From: Grifola frondosa
Lineage: Eukaryota; Basidiomycota; Agaricomycetes; Polyporales; Grifolaceae
DNA: 64,000 nucleotides
Assembly: GCA_001683735.1 (NCBI GenBank)
Contig: LUGG01000015.1
Span: 1,240,001-1,304,000 of the forward strand
Direction: 5' to 3'
In this document: positions 1 through 10,229 of the stretch, piece by piece
Layout of the letters: every line of letters begins with the position of its first letter
How positions within the stretch are numbered: position 1 is the first letter of the stretch
Translations under genes and position numbers: made by a program
Notes under the pieces: model-generated
Database searches by the model: none
What the model was told of the DNA's origin: nothing
Seen by the model: only the letters and a program-made list of their open reading frames with translations

Positions 1-980
1 GGCGGCCCAATGGAGCAGGCTAGCGCTGCCAGATATGTCCCCGTTCCTTCGTCGTATCTCTTTAAAGGCAGCCGTAAGCGTACGCCATAGTTGGTCACCA
101 TGTGCTCCGGTACGGGCTTCGAGATTAGAAATCGCTCCGCAAAATCCTCGTATGGCGTCTGGATAATCATCGTCGACCTAGCTGACGCAAAGAGCGATGG
201 AGAAGACGCGAGCAGTCCCTCGGACATACCCAAATTATGCCCAACCCTCGACCACGCAAACATACTGTGATCGTTCGTCTGTTTCATGATTTCGTGCTGT
301 AAGCGCACAAACGCACGTTTTCCTTCTCCATATATCATCGGCATGTTGACGTTGAACAGGCCCATGAGCGAATATGCGCGATCCTCCTCACGAGTCGTAT
401 CGCGATGCGCCGCCCACGACATCCGACGCGCCACGCTGACTTTCAGTGGCAGTCGCCAGAGCACCTCGCGCTCGATGTCTGTGGTCTGCTCAATCACATT
501 CGTGAGACTCTGCCTTGTGCCAATATCCGTCCAGTCCTTTGCGAAGAACACCACGCGTGTGGGCGCGAGAAGCTCCTGGAGCGTCCACCCTCTCGTGAAC
601 CACAGGCTCCTCCGAAACTTCGAACGGGGATCTTCGGGGTCTTCATCGCTGTCCACGTCATCCAGATATGCGTAGCAAACCCCAGAGTTGCTGTACCACG
701 CATACATGGAGTTAATCGCCTCGGATAACTCCGCACTGCTGCGCTTGTCGATGCAGCATGTGTCGATCCATCCCCACTCGTAACCATCTCGCCGCGCTTG
801 TGCGCAGCATCCTAGGATCTTGCGCATCCCAGCCATGGTCATCGTGCGGTCGATATTCTGCATGTCATCGAATAGCACCTCCTCGAGGCCCCAACGGTGC
901 GAGAGTATAGCGTAGGCTGGGCGTGTCCTCGGGTCAATGAACTCATGGAGCGTCATTGTAGATGTATTTAACAGACGCAT
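1..980 (-). CDS. HET-domain protein (HET-1), 3' end off the window
   Basis: An open frame of 326 codons runs from the ATG at 980-978 to the window edge without a stop, so the C terminus is missing. The start MRLLNTST is the same MRLL start seen in the other HET genes here. The HET domain follows at once, with YAILSHRW, the WIDTCCIDK block, the SSAELSEAINSMY block, FTRGWTLQELLAP and, further on, TTREEDRAYSLMGLF and MIYGEGKRAFVRLQHEIM. It continues into the family-specific region (YGVRLRLPL, YLAALACS). HET domains act in fungal non-self recognition and programmed cell death after hyphal fusion; the role of this gene is inferred from the domain only. No frameshift is visible in the part present. 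Confidence 0.9.
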   Translation of the reverse strand, partial: MRLLNTSTMTLHEFIDPRTRPAYAILSHRWGLEEVLFDDMQNIDRTMTMAGMRKILGCCAQARRDGYEWGWIDTCCIDKRSSAELSEAINSMYAWYSNSGVCYAYLDDVDSDEDPEDPRSKFRRSLWFTRGWTLQELLAPTRVVFFAKDWTDIGTRQSLTNVIEQTTDIEREVLWRLPLKVSVARRMSWAAHRDTTREEDRAYSLMGLFNVNMPMIYGEGKRAFVRLQHEIMKQTNDHSMFAWSRVGHNLGMSEGLLASSPSLFASARSTMIIQTPYEDFAERFLISKPVPEHMVTNYGVRLRLPLKRYDEGTGTYLAALACSIGP

Positions 981-1379
981 TCCGAGGGATGTTGAACTAT
1001 GTCGTCGATGAAAACGTAACCAACAATCAACAATCACATTTGTGATATCAAATAAGCATTTAACATACCGTCGTATACCTGTTCGAAAACAACTAGGATG
1101 ACTCCTGGTATGAGCTAGGTGAACATAAGATTCCACGGCTGACACTGCCTACAGCTGGAGCAATATATAGCTATTGATTCGTGGTGCAGTGTACACCGCA
1201 ATAAAGTGCCAGGCACCATGCATGAGCGTCTTCTGCATAGCCGTGGAAAACACGGGGCTCAAATCGTACCGGCATAGACTCAGAGTATCCGAGGAATGAT
1301 GAATGAACGCAGGACAAGGAGGCACTTCATCAAACGTGTGGCATGGTATAACATCCTATCAAGAACGATAAGGTACATC
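981..1379. other. Intergenic, no gene seen
   Basis: About 400 bases between the start of HET-1 and the end of the lipase gene, both on the minus strand. It should hold the HET-1 promoter and the lipase 3' UTR. I see no coding stretch or repeat. Confidence 0.4.
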
Positions 1380-2900
1380 TCACAGCTCATTCACCGAAGC
1401 TGTGTCTGGTGTCATCTCGGATTCCGTGAGGTCATCGTAATCCACGGACAGCAACATGCCACCCAACCTCTTCACATCTTTCGCGACTCGTTCGGGAGCA
1501 ATGCAGTGGCTGCGCAGCGCCTCCACAACGTGCGGGATGACGTCTTCATCAATCTTCCCTCCCACAAGATATCAAGGTGTTCATACCCATGCAACCGGCG
1601 TGCCACGGTATGCTTGGGAAGCTCGTGCAGCATGACACCGATATCGACGAGTGAGTCCTTATCGCCGTAGAGGAGCACAACAGGCGTAGAGATATTGCGC
1701 GTCGGGAAGCGCACAGGCGCATACGCGGTAACGCCACTTGGGCGTGCGCCGCCAGAACGGATGAGCCGCACGCGCTGCACGTCGTCATCGTACATCTGGA
1801 ACTTCGCATTCCGCATGATCTGGAACCAATGTACGACGGACTTCACGCTCGCGTACGAGTACAGGTGCGGGAACGCCGCGGTCTTCTGCATCGCGGGGAT
1901 GTTCATGCTATGCCAGTTGAACAGCCACCGTAGCGAGATCGTGATTGCTGCGGAGAAGACGGGTGGGTAGAGCAAACTTTGCCAACCTGGTACAGATGAC
2001 AAGATCGACTTGCGTCCGAAGATGAGGAAGAGCAATGTTGGACTGAGAAAGGTCAGCGAGATGAACGTCTCGGCCAGAGCAGAAAAACACCTACGAAGCT
2101 TTCATAAGGCCATCCACGATTGTCACCGAGAGCCCAGCGGGGCTCAGTGCGGGCGCGAGTGCGATGAAGACATTGATCTTCTCATTGAGTTGTGGGTGAA
2201 TGCTCAGCGCGGCGAATGCCTGCGCGGTGCCCTGACTGAATCCGACGTAGCTGAGGCTGCGTTCCTTCGAGACGTCCAGGATATACGAAATGGAGTCCGG
2301 GATATCGTGCCATGCAAAATCGTCAATACTAAAGTCCCAGAACTTGGTCGAATTAGGGCTGTGGTGAATGCTCTTCTTTGAGTACTTGTTCCCGCGGTTA
2401 TTGCCCAGCCACACATCGAACCCGAGCTCGACAAGCGTAAACGCGACTGAGCGCTGGGGGTTTGTGAGGCAGATCCAGACCTCGGAATTCATGAGTAGGC
2501 CGTGGTGAAGGTATACGATGGGTTTGCCAGTAGATATGCCTGCGCGGAGTCTGTGTTCGCCCTTCTTGGAAGGCAAACGATGCAACCCAAGTAGATAGCC
2601 GTCCTTTGTATGTACGACGTGCTCTTCATACTCGTATCCAAAAATGTCGCAGAGTTTCTGGAAGTCCTCTGCACGCCGAATACGATCTGCGAGACGTTGC
2701 TCGTCACACTTGGGAATGGGAGGGCCGACGAAGAAGTGGAACACATGACGAGAGCGGTTGTAAAACCATTGGATAACGGGTTTGGGGAGGAACGTTATTA
2801 TAAAAGTGATTAATGTTTCGAGAACGATGAGAAGAGAGCCAATGAAGAGGGCAAAGTACTCTCTGCTTTTGAGGCGACCAAGGAGAGGAAGGCGAGGCAT
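1380..2900 (-). CDS. Membrane-anchored acid-lipase-type alpha/beta hydrolase (steryl ester hydrolase-like)
   Basis: Begins at ATG 2900. A hydrophobic segment lies near residues 14-40, then the AB-hydrolase lipase region (FGYEYEEHVVHTKDGYLL, YLHHGLLMNSEVW), the nucleophile elbow GFSQGTAQ, the acid in YGDKDSLVDI and the histidine in GYEHLD. This set and order fit the Tgl1/Yeh1 family, which hydrolyses steryl esters at lipid droplets or membranes. A 52 nt intron at 2094-2043 (GTAGGT...CTCAG) joins ...LMKAS to PTLLFLIFGRK. Near 1560 the frame must shift by one base at a G run to continue from HLDILWEG into the C-terminal helix ending at 1380; without the shift a different tail ends at 1472. The shift is probably a sequencing error. 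Substrate is inferred from family. Confidence 0.85.
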
Positions 2901-3424
2901 GTTAGCCGCAATACGATGGAAGGACTATGAATCTAAGCGCGATAATGTACACCAGTGCCAGATCTGCGGGGGAAACGGTCTAAAGGATCTTCGAGTGTCG
3001 AGATGAACAATGAAACCGTAAGAATGTTGTTCAATCAAGCCATCCAACGAAATCGTCAAGAAAATCAAATGGTAAGAAAAGCGCCACTCACTACGCTATG
3101 AGTATTGCAGTGAATCGTCTTCCTGGGAGCTTCTTGCCCGAAGACTTCAAGTCCCAAAAATTGGTCTCTTGCCTAAGACATGGCACGTAAGTGGACAACT
3201 GTTCGTCGGAGGAGATGAAATCTTCTGGTTGTACGGACCTGAATCAATGGCCAGAGTAAGCGTTTGTGGTCAGTCAATAATGAATACGGAACGGTAGATG
3301 TGAGCTGGCGTAAAATGGCAGCAGGGGTAACCTGACGAGCGTCTACCTACATGTGATATTCAGATCAAGCGCCTGTGCATTCAAAGCTTGAGCGGCACTC
3401 CATTCCTTCTGAATCTATCCTATC

Positions 3425-3812
3425 ATGCGTATGTGCCCAGCACGGAGCCCAACAATTATCGTCGTATGCGATTGTGCGGAGTGGGAATTAAAAATTCGAA
3501 ACGAGGAGCTCGGAACGACACTCAAATGGTGTCGATACCCGGAGCCTGATAGATATTCCTCGAATCGCGGAAAGCGTAAGTGGTCATGTACGCACTGAGC
3601 AATAAAGATAGGGTGGCCTTTTGGTAACGTGAGTAGTTATCAAGATATCTCCAGCGATCATTCGTCTCACATACCAGTAGTCAGCGAGTGGGAAGAAGCG
3701 ATCACTTGTGGTGCCGAGTCTGATGTTGGTGACTCATGCTGAGACGCGAATTTTGGATATGGTGCATCAATATGCGAATGGCGGCCCTCTTCCCTCTTGG
3801 CTGGAGACCTAA
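3425..3812 (+). CDS. Small unrecognised gene, three inferred exons
   Basis: Three pieces stay in one frame if spliced as 3425-3575, 3612-3628 and 3681-3812. They give about 100 residues starting MRMCPARSP and ending LPSWLET before TAA at 3810-3812. The middle exon is only 17 nt and the first intron only 36 nt, which is short even for a basidiomycete. The reading frame includes VVCDCAEWELKIRNEE and VTHAETRILDMVHQYANGG. More exons may exist upstream (a coding-looking stretch lies near 3125-3260). I do not recognise the protein; the call rests on frame continuity across plausible splice sites. Confidence 0.35.
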
Positions 3813-3943
3813 GCTCGTAGCATGGGGGGTCAATTATATCTCCAGGAGAACCAACGTCGTGTTCGGATAAGCAATACGGGAACTTGTTAATGCATATACA
3901 CGTCAGAACCTCACAATTCTAAGCACTTCCAAGCATTGTGTCC

Positions 3944-6153
3944 TTAACACAGCTGCAAACGAGCAACAGCGGGAGCTACTATATCTCCAATACCGAGTTC
4001 ATCACCTTGCCCTTCACTCCGTGCCGCCCGCTCCAATTCCTGAGCGAGTCGGTAGGCTTCGCCCCAATATGCACCAACTGAGAGAATGTCTTTACAACGT
4101 AAAGATAAGGTCCCATAGTTGTGAGTACTATCTTCGTCATCGTCCAGTTTTGATTTCATCTCATGAAACAGCACCTTTTGAACATACGTCCCCCACACTT
4201 CTTCTGGAGGTGAGCATTTCCATTTGAGAGCTGCTGGGATCTGTGATATCATTACCACGTCGTCCTTATCCTGAAATTCCTCCAAAAGCGCTCGTTCATG
4301 CGCTGTCCATTTGAATTCGTTTCGATCCAGACGATCGGCCATTTGTTGCATGTCGGGGCCTCGGACGTGTCCCAGGATAGACCCCAGTAACCACACAAGG
4401 TCCCATCCCATCAGGTATGGGGAAATTTCGATATAGAGGTTGACCACGTTGACCCATCCTCTTTCTGGAGGTCGAACGAATGTGTTTATGGTCAAGTGAG
4501 CGAATCCCGACCCAGAAGTATTGAACGCTGGAAGAATTGTGCAAGGTGTCTACCGGTCGATGGCTGAAGAAAGATCCCGTGCGTACTGTTGCCCTCAGAG
4601 CCATCTAATCCTTGATAGTGTTCCCAAATCATACGTGCGGCATCATTATCAAAGTCTGGCTCCGAGGGCAAATTCGCCCATAAATCGTCGGAATTCTCGA
4701 CCAACAGATCCATCACTAGGAAGGAAGACGAAAGAGAAGTCCAGTCCCTAGAATACGATTGAACATGCTGCGTTCCCAGGACAATTGCCCATCTCTGGCC
4801 TGTCCTCTCTTCCCGGAAAAGTGCAACTCCACATCGCCGCGAGTTATAGTATCCGTCTATGGTCAAACACAATCCGCCAGAAGAGTGAACCTCCCACATT
4901 CTACGCGGCATCAGCTCCGAGACGACAAGCTCTCGCTGGGTAAGCTCGCCAGAACTGATGAGAAATGTGACAGGAGTTTCGTCCTGATGTATGTCGAATG
5001 TAGCGGGGTTGCGATCATGCTCCAGATACATGTCTTTGGATGTGAATTGTTCCGCCTCCCTTATGTCCACATCTGACAGGCCCACTCTGCGGTACTGATT
5101 GATCGTGTCTTCTACTAGGCGCAATCTTAGCGCACATAGCATGTTTTGCCGGGGACATGGGTCTCCCCATCTATCCCATTTTTGGCATGCCAAGGCGGCG
5201 ACATATTCAATGTCACCTTTCTCTGTTTCATAGGTTCGCACAGGTAAGCGGATGCGGATGCCGTGATTCGTCACGACATGCTCGGGCAGCGGATCCTCGA
5301 TCACGAATGCGCGAGCGAATTCATCATATGGTATCCCACGGATGTCGCAATAGGCAGTGTCTCTGTGGGATGGTTGGAAGCACGCAGGATTAGGTGCAAG
5401 GAAACCCTCCACTCCATCGCTCTCCCATGTGAAGACGCTGTGGTCGGTTGACCGCTGCATAATTTCATACTGGAGCCGGATAAATGCCTGCTTCCCCTCT
5501 CCATAGATTGTCGGCATATTGATCCCGAAGAGACCCATCAGTGAGTATGCGACATCCTCCTCTCGCGTAGTTACCCTATGTGCGGCCCACGACATGCGTT
5601 GTGCCACGCTGAGCTGTGCCGGGAGGCCCAGCAACACATTCCTGTCTATGCCAGTGATGTTCCGAAGGACATCCACCAATTTTTTCCGCGTCCCGATATC
5701 GCTCCAATCCTGTGCGAGGAACACCACCTGTTTGGGCGCGATAAGCTCCTGGAGCGTCCACCCACGGGTGAACCACTTGCTGCCCCCAAATGCGGAGATC
5801 GGGGTGGCAGGGTCCACACCCTTCGGAACATCGTCCAGGTATGCGTAACACACCTCCGATTTGTTATACCATGTGTACATCGAGTTGATAGCTTCGGAGA
5901 GCTCTGCACTGCTGCTCTTGTCAATGCAACAGGTGTCAATCCACACCCATATGTAACCTTCTCTGCGGGCCTTCGAGCAGCAGTGCCACACCTTTGCGTA
6001 GCCTTTCTTGTCGCGTGCTGTATCAAGGTCCTGGATATCATGGAAGAGTACCTCACCATCGCGCCATACATGCGAGAGGATGGCATAGGGCGGTGCATAG
6101 CGAGCATCGGGGAAATCCTTGAGTGTGAGCGTGTTTGTATGTAGGAGGCGCAT
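3944..6153 (-). CDS. HET-domain protein (HET-2), apparently intact, two exons
   Basis: ATG at 6153 begins MRLLHTNTLTLKDF. HET-domain blocks follow in order: YAILSHVW, WIDTCCIDKSSSAELSEA, FTRGWTLQELIAPKQVVF, TTREEDVAYSLMGLFGINMP and EGKQAFIRLQYEIM. The long C-terminal region shared with the other paralogues comes next (HGIRIRLPV, VAALACQ, GYYNS, LVENSDDLWANLP). Unspliced, the frame stops at 4494. A 59 nt GT-AG intron at 4586-4528 instead joins GLDGSEGN to FNTSGSGFAHLTINTF and the frame runs on to 3944. The new junction restores the shared motifs (LTI..., then VNLYIEI, compare LTITER and VYDIDL in HET-4), which supports the splice. The tail of about 150 residues after that, with an acidic KLDDDEDS stretch, is not seen in the paralogues. 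Total about 715 residues; the only complete HET gene here with no frameshift. Confidence 0.87.
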
Positions 6154-7018
6154 AATAGGCGCATACAGGGCTTGCGCAATACGCGTATAGGCTTCGTTTC
6201 AAACAGATCGAGCAGGCACGCGGATGTAAGTACTAACGTCAACAAAAGAAAAATTAGCTTATAGTATACAATTCGAGCGAAGGCATACGCAAAAGCAAAC
6301 AAGATCTTATAATCAGAGATTGAGCTATTCGCGCATGATGAATGCCTTCGATATCACTCACCACCAAGAAAGCTTATTTGATGTATCTCTAAAGCCTAAT
6401 ATCTTCATAGGAGTATCCGTCGACCGTTAATTGGCGACGTGAGTGAATATACATGAAAACAGAGTAGGCAAACTTGGAGATCGCTTGTATCGATCGGATC
6501 CGATCGGAGACATCTACACCTGACCGAATTGAGAACTTCTAGCTTGCCTCTACCTGAAGCTTGTCATTTCTAGTTGACTTCCAGTTGATCTAGTTGACCT
6601 AGATGAGCTAGCCTCAGACCGCTCTCTACGTACATGAAGACGCAATTCCTAGACCTCTTCACTAAGGAAGCCCTCATAGAATCGGCAACATAGCATTGTT
6701 AGTTGTGCATCGCAGAGCGCCTACCCCCTGTGTTAAATTGATGTTTTTGTCCACAGTATTGTGGGACTCGTACTACTCTCGGAATCGAAGTCGATTTTAC
6801 CACATCCAACTGCGTTCTCAAGGAAGATTACTCACTGGTCACCTAAAATCATCCACAATTCATCTCGAGCTCGATCCGTGTAGTTATTCATCTGACCCAT
6901 TTTGTACGTTCTTTTCGCTGGTTTATCGAACATGGCATCGTTGTCATATGGCTTCAAATCAGAACTCCGCAGTCTCCTCTCGCCAGTCGATCCCCATCGC
7001 AATAGAGTCTCTGACAGA
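6154..7018. promoter_or_regulatory. Divergent intergenic region between HET-2 and HET-3
   Basis: About 865 bases between two HET starts that face away from each other, so it must carry both promoters. Around 6540-6620 there is a run of related short words (tagttgac, tagttgat, tagttgacctagatgagcta), a local low-complexity patch. An in-frame upstream extension of HET-3 begins at 6902, but the conserved MRLL start lies at 7019. Confidence 0.4.
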
Positions 7019-8856
7019 ATGCGTTTGCTGGAGACAGAGACAATCACTCTCCACGAGTTCCTGGAGCCCCCCGAAGAATACGCCATTCTGTCCCACGTAT
7101 GGCGTGTTGAAGAGGTACTGTTCCACCATATCCAGGATCCAGACGCGGCCAAGCGCCTCCGTGGATACACCAAGGTGGCCAGCTGCTGCGCCCTCGCGCG
7201 CAGGGAAGGGTACAAGTGGGCATGGATCGACACTTGCTGTATCGACAAGACGAGCAGCGCCGAGCTGTCTGAATCGCTGAACTCGATGTTCGCATGGTAC
7301 GGCAAGGCGGACGTATGCTATGCGTACCTGGACGACGTCTGCAGCGACGACGATCTCGAGGATCCTGCTTCGGCGTTCGCGCGAAGCAAGTGGTTTACCC
7401 GGGGATGGACCCTCCAGGAGCTCATTGCGTCTACGAACGTGGTATTCCTGTCGAAGGACTGGTCCGAAATTGGGACGAAGCTGGCTCTCGCTGGTGTTCT
7501 CGAGGCGATCACCGGGGTTGATGCAGCCATTCTGATGGCGGTGGTGGGTCTCTCTGTGGAAGGCGTTAGTGTCGGAAAGCGGATGGCATGGGCTGCGAAT
7601 CGTGAGACAACGAGGGAAGAGGACCGGGCCTACTCATTGATGGGTATATTCGGCATCAACATGCCGACCATATATGGAGAGGGGAACCAGGCATTCATAC
7701 GGCTCCAGCACGAGATCATCAGAAAGACGTCAGATCACAGTATCTTCGCGTGGAATGGCGTTGGGGCGGAACGCGAGCGGATGGGTTTGCTGGCGCCGAA
7801 TCCCCGACTACTTCCTGCCGCACACAGACACGATTTTCCCAGAATATTATGCCGACTACGTACAGCGATACGGGATTGTCAACCCTGTTCCTGAGCTATC
7901 CGTAACGAGCTACGGCATTCGGATGCGCCTCCCCATTCGTCCCCATACGGATTCACCGACGAGGAACACGTACTTGGCCGCGCTAGCATGTTCTCAGGTC
8001 GTGCCCAGAGGCCATGGACGGATGCACGCTGTGTGCCTTCATTTGGAGCACATACCGGGATCGGTCAACATGTACGCCAGGGCGCGGTCCGACCCCGACG
8101 ATGCTGGTCTTGTCTTCATAGACCTGCATGACACCGCTGGCTTCGTCGCCGAGGACTTGTACGTCATGGAACAATACCATTCAACGTTCCACGAACTGGC
8201 ACATAATGTCTACGTCGCGCCCGTCGTGTACCTGTTCTTCTTTCACTGGGATGTGCTGCAGGATCGCGGCTTCGTCTGCGTAGGCTGTGCCCCAGCAGAG
8301 GTCTGGGACCGCCGCCGCTATGCGACCGCAGTCACAGATCCATTCCCCAAAGCAGCTTGTGTGACCATATTACTCCGCGACCAGGCGTCCGGAAGAACCG
8401 TGGCGATTATCCTCGGCATAGAGGGCGTGCCCCTGGAAGACAGAGATGCGCCGGTGACCATTTTCTCATGTGGGCAGACGCCATGGTCGACGATGGAAGC
8501 GACATCTGGGCGGTGCGGCACGAAGGGTGCGGTGACGATGTCGCATCCAGTATCCGGGAAATGTATTACAACCCCAGCAGCAAATGGTACTCGGCGCTGG
8601 CCGTTGCGGGCACGCAGAGCGGCGCGTGCGGATGAACGACCCGACGCTATATGTGTCGAAGAGTTTAGACTCGGGTCTGGGCGTCGTCAATGTGGTCATT
8701 CAAAGGAAAGCTGAGCGGAGAATCAGTCTGATGGCGGAACAGGCCTTCGATATCGACCTGTCAGTAGAGGGTTTTGCATGCCCGCTCGGTGGCGCGCGCG
8801 AAACACGCAGTGAGGGAGGTATACATTGGCAAAGGTACGGCTTTCAGACCGCGTGA
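7019..8856 (+). CDS. HET-domain protein (HET-3), interrupted by about three frameshifts
   Basis: The conserved start MRLLETETITLHEF lies at 7019. The HET domain is complete (YAILSHVW, WIDTCCIDKTSSAELSE, FTRGWTLQELIAS, TTREEDRAYSLMGIFGINMP). Near 7800, at a run of four C, the frame GLLAPNP must shift by one base to reach DYFLPHTDTIFP. A second shift is needed near 8460 (into MVDDGSDIWAV) and a third near 8615 (into RMNDPTLYVSKSLDSGL, ending QAFDIDLSVE). With the shifts the gene aligns end to end with HET-2, -4, -5 and -6. Either a decaying copy or sequencing errors; because housekeeping genes in this window show the same single-base shifts, error is at least as likely. Alternative upstream in-frame start at 6902. 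Confidence 0.75.
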
Positions 8857-8884
8857 TCCTCTGATGGTGTGCTGCGGGGAACAT

Positions 8885-9110
8885 ACACAGTGAGGTGGGT
8901 GGGTTGGGTCTCAGGAGCTGAAATGATCTGTTCTCCTTCTTATCATAGGCGTGTGGTTCCCGCCTAAACTCCCAAGTTTAGAACGTCACGCTCGATGCGT
9001 TGGCGAATCCAGATCCAGATGCTAGATATTGGAATCTTCTCTTTTATTCTTTACCCTGTATTTCAAGCCATACCGGTTGACACCAATGAATATAGACAAC
9101 ACACAACCAT
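8885..9110. repeat. Diverged intergenic duplicate, copy A
   Basis: Resembles 9930-10150 in the same orientation. Best conserved part: actcgatgcgt/gctcgatgcgt, then gaatccaga..cagatgct, then a run ending in a shared ctttac.c.gtatt.caagc. By eye about three quarters of positions agree over the last 110 bases. No function assigned. Confidence 0.45.
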
Positions 9111-9160
9111 GTCCCGCGGCCTCCTTAACTCCACTTTCAGATCCCCAACACCCATGCAAG

Positions 9161-9979
9161 TCAATCCTTAGCGCAGAGCCTTATAGGCGATATAGCATCA
9201 TTCAAATTTCTGTCGACGGCGAAGTCGACTTGCGCAAATGGTGAGTGTGCCGGCAGCTTTGTTGAAGGCTCTATGGCGAGACGACGACCCAACAGGCGAC
9301 CTACTTCGCATGGTGTCGCACTGCCGCCATCCAATGTACACACGACGTCGATAATCTCATAATCACTTACCAGAATGACCTTAAAGCTCCGCTGAACGAG
9401 AATAGTTTTGGATACATAGTGATGGGACAAAGGCGAAGTCCAGATGCGCTTGTCGGTCCCCTCATCTCGGTCAAGAATGGTCACACAAGAAGCCCAAGTG
9501 CCATGTCGCACTCCGAACGAACGTTTGCAGTCTTTACCGTTCGAATGATTCCCGGGTCAAGTTGACTTGCGGGAGAGCCAAAAGACGAGCGTTCTTCCTG
9601 GCCAGGCTACCCAATCGAACCCAGTAAAAGAAGCGAATCGATATTGCTTGCATGTGCGCGGGCATGATGCGAATGTTTATTTCGCTCATCGAAGACTCCA
9701 TGAAGTTCTTCGTGAGGCTCCTTTGCGAACCATCTCGGGCATTCTCTTCCGCGTCCCGAACCAGGAGAGTCATTGTAAACGTTCCCAGCCTGAAGTGTTA
9801 ATAATTTGTCTGCAGAACCTAGTTCGTATTCGACTTGGAATCGAGGTGGTCGGTTTACCGCGTTCAACGTTCTCAAGGAAGATCGCTGGGTCGCTCATCC
9901 CATCCACAGTCCAGTTGTGGTGAACGCACGCAATGAGGCAGGTGGTGGAATCTCCGTACTTGGATGTCGGTCGAGCCAA
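9161..9979 (-). other. Unresolved minus-strand ORF segments, possible gene or remnant
   Basis: Three ORFs on the minus strand (9979-9770, 9773-9534, 9511-9161; 69, 79 and 116 codons) lie end to end between the two copies of a diverged intergenic repeat. The last, with CVTILDRDEGTDKRIW, has a faint likeness to the CVTILLRDQASGR block of the HET-3 C-terminal region, but I could not build a convincing spliced frame. It could be a degraded HET remnant or an unrelated short gene. Product unknown. Confidence 0.2.
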
Positions 9980-10150
9980 GACGATGTGTTTTCCTTCACA
10001 ACATGTGGTCTTCGTCCTAACCCCCCGAGTTTCGGACGCCGCACTCGATGCGTATCTGTGGTATCATGAATCCAGACACAGATGCTGGATGTTAGAATTT
10101 TGTCTTCTAGTCTTTACGCCGTATTCCAAGCTATCGTCAGTAAATATATT
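9930..10150. repeat. Diverged intergenic duplicate, copy B
   Basis: Partner of 8885-9110, direct orientation. It ends about 80 bases before the stop codon of TRP1. The pair brackets the unresolved ORF segments, so a small segmental duplication is likely. Confidence 0.45.
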
Positions 10151-10229
10151 AGTAAAAGCGCACGCCCGCTACGGCCCTCAATTCCACTCACACCACTGCG
10201 AGACCAGCCATCCGCCTCCAGCACAGGCA

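Noticed and set aside
5578..6302. 188- and 218-codon ORFs overlapping HET-2
   Set aside because: Out-of-frame and antisense shadows of the HET domain.
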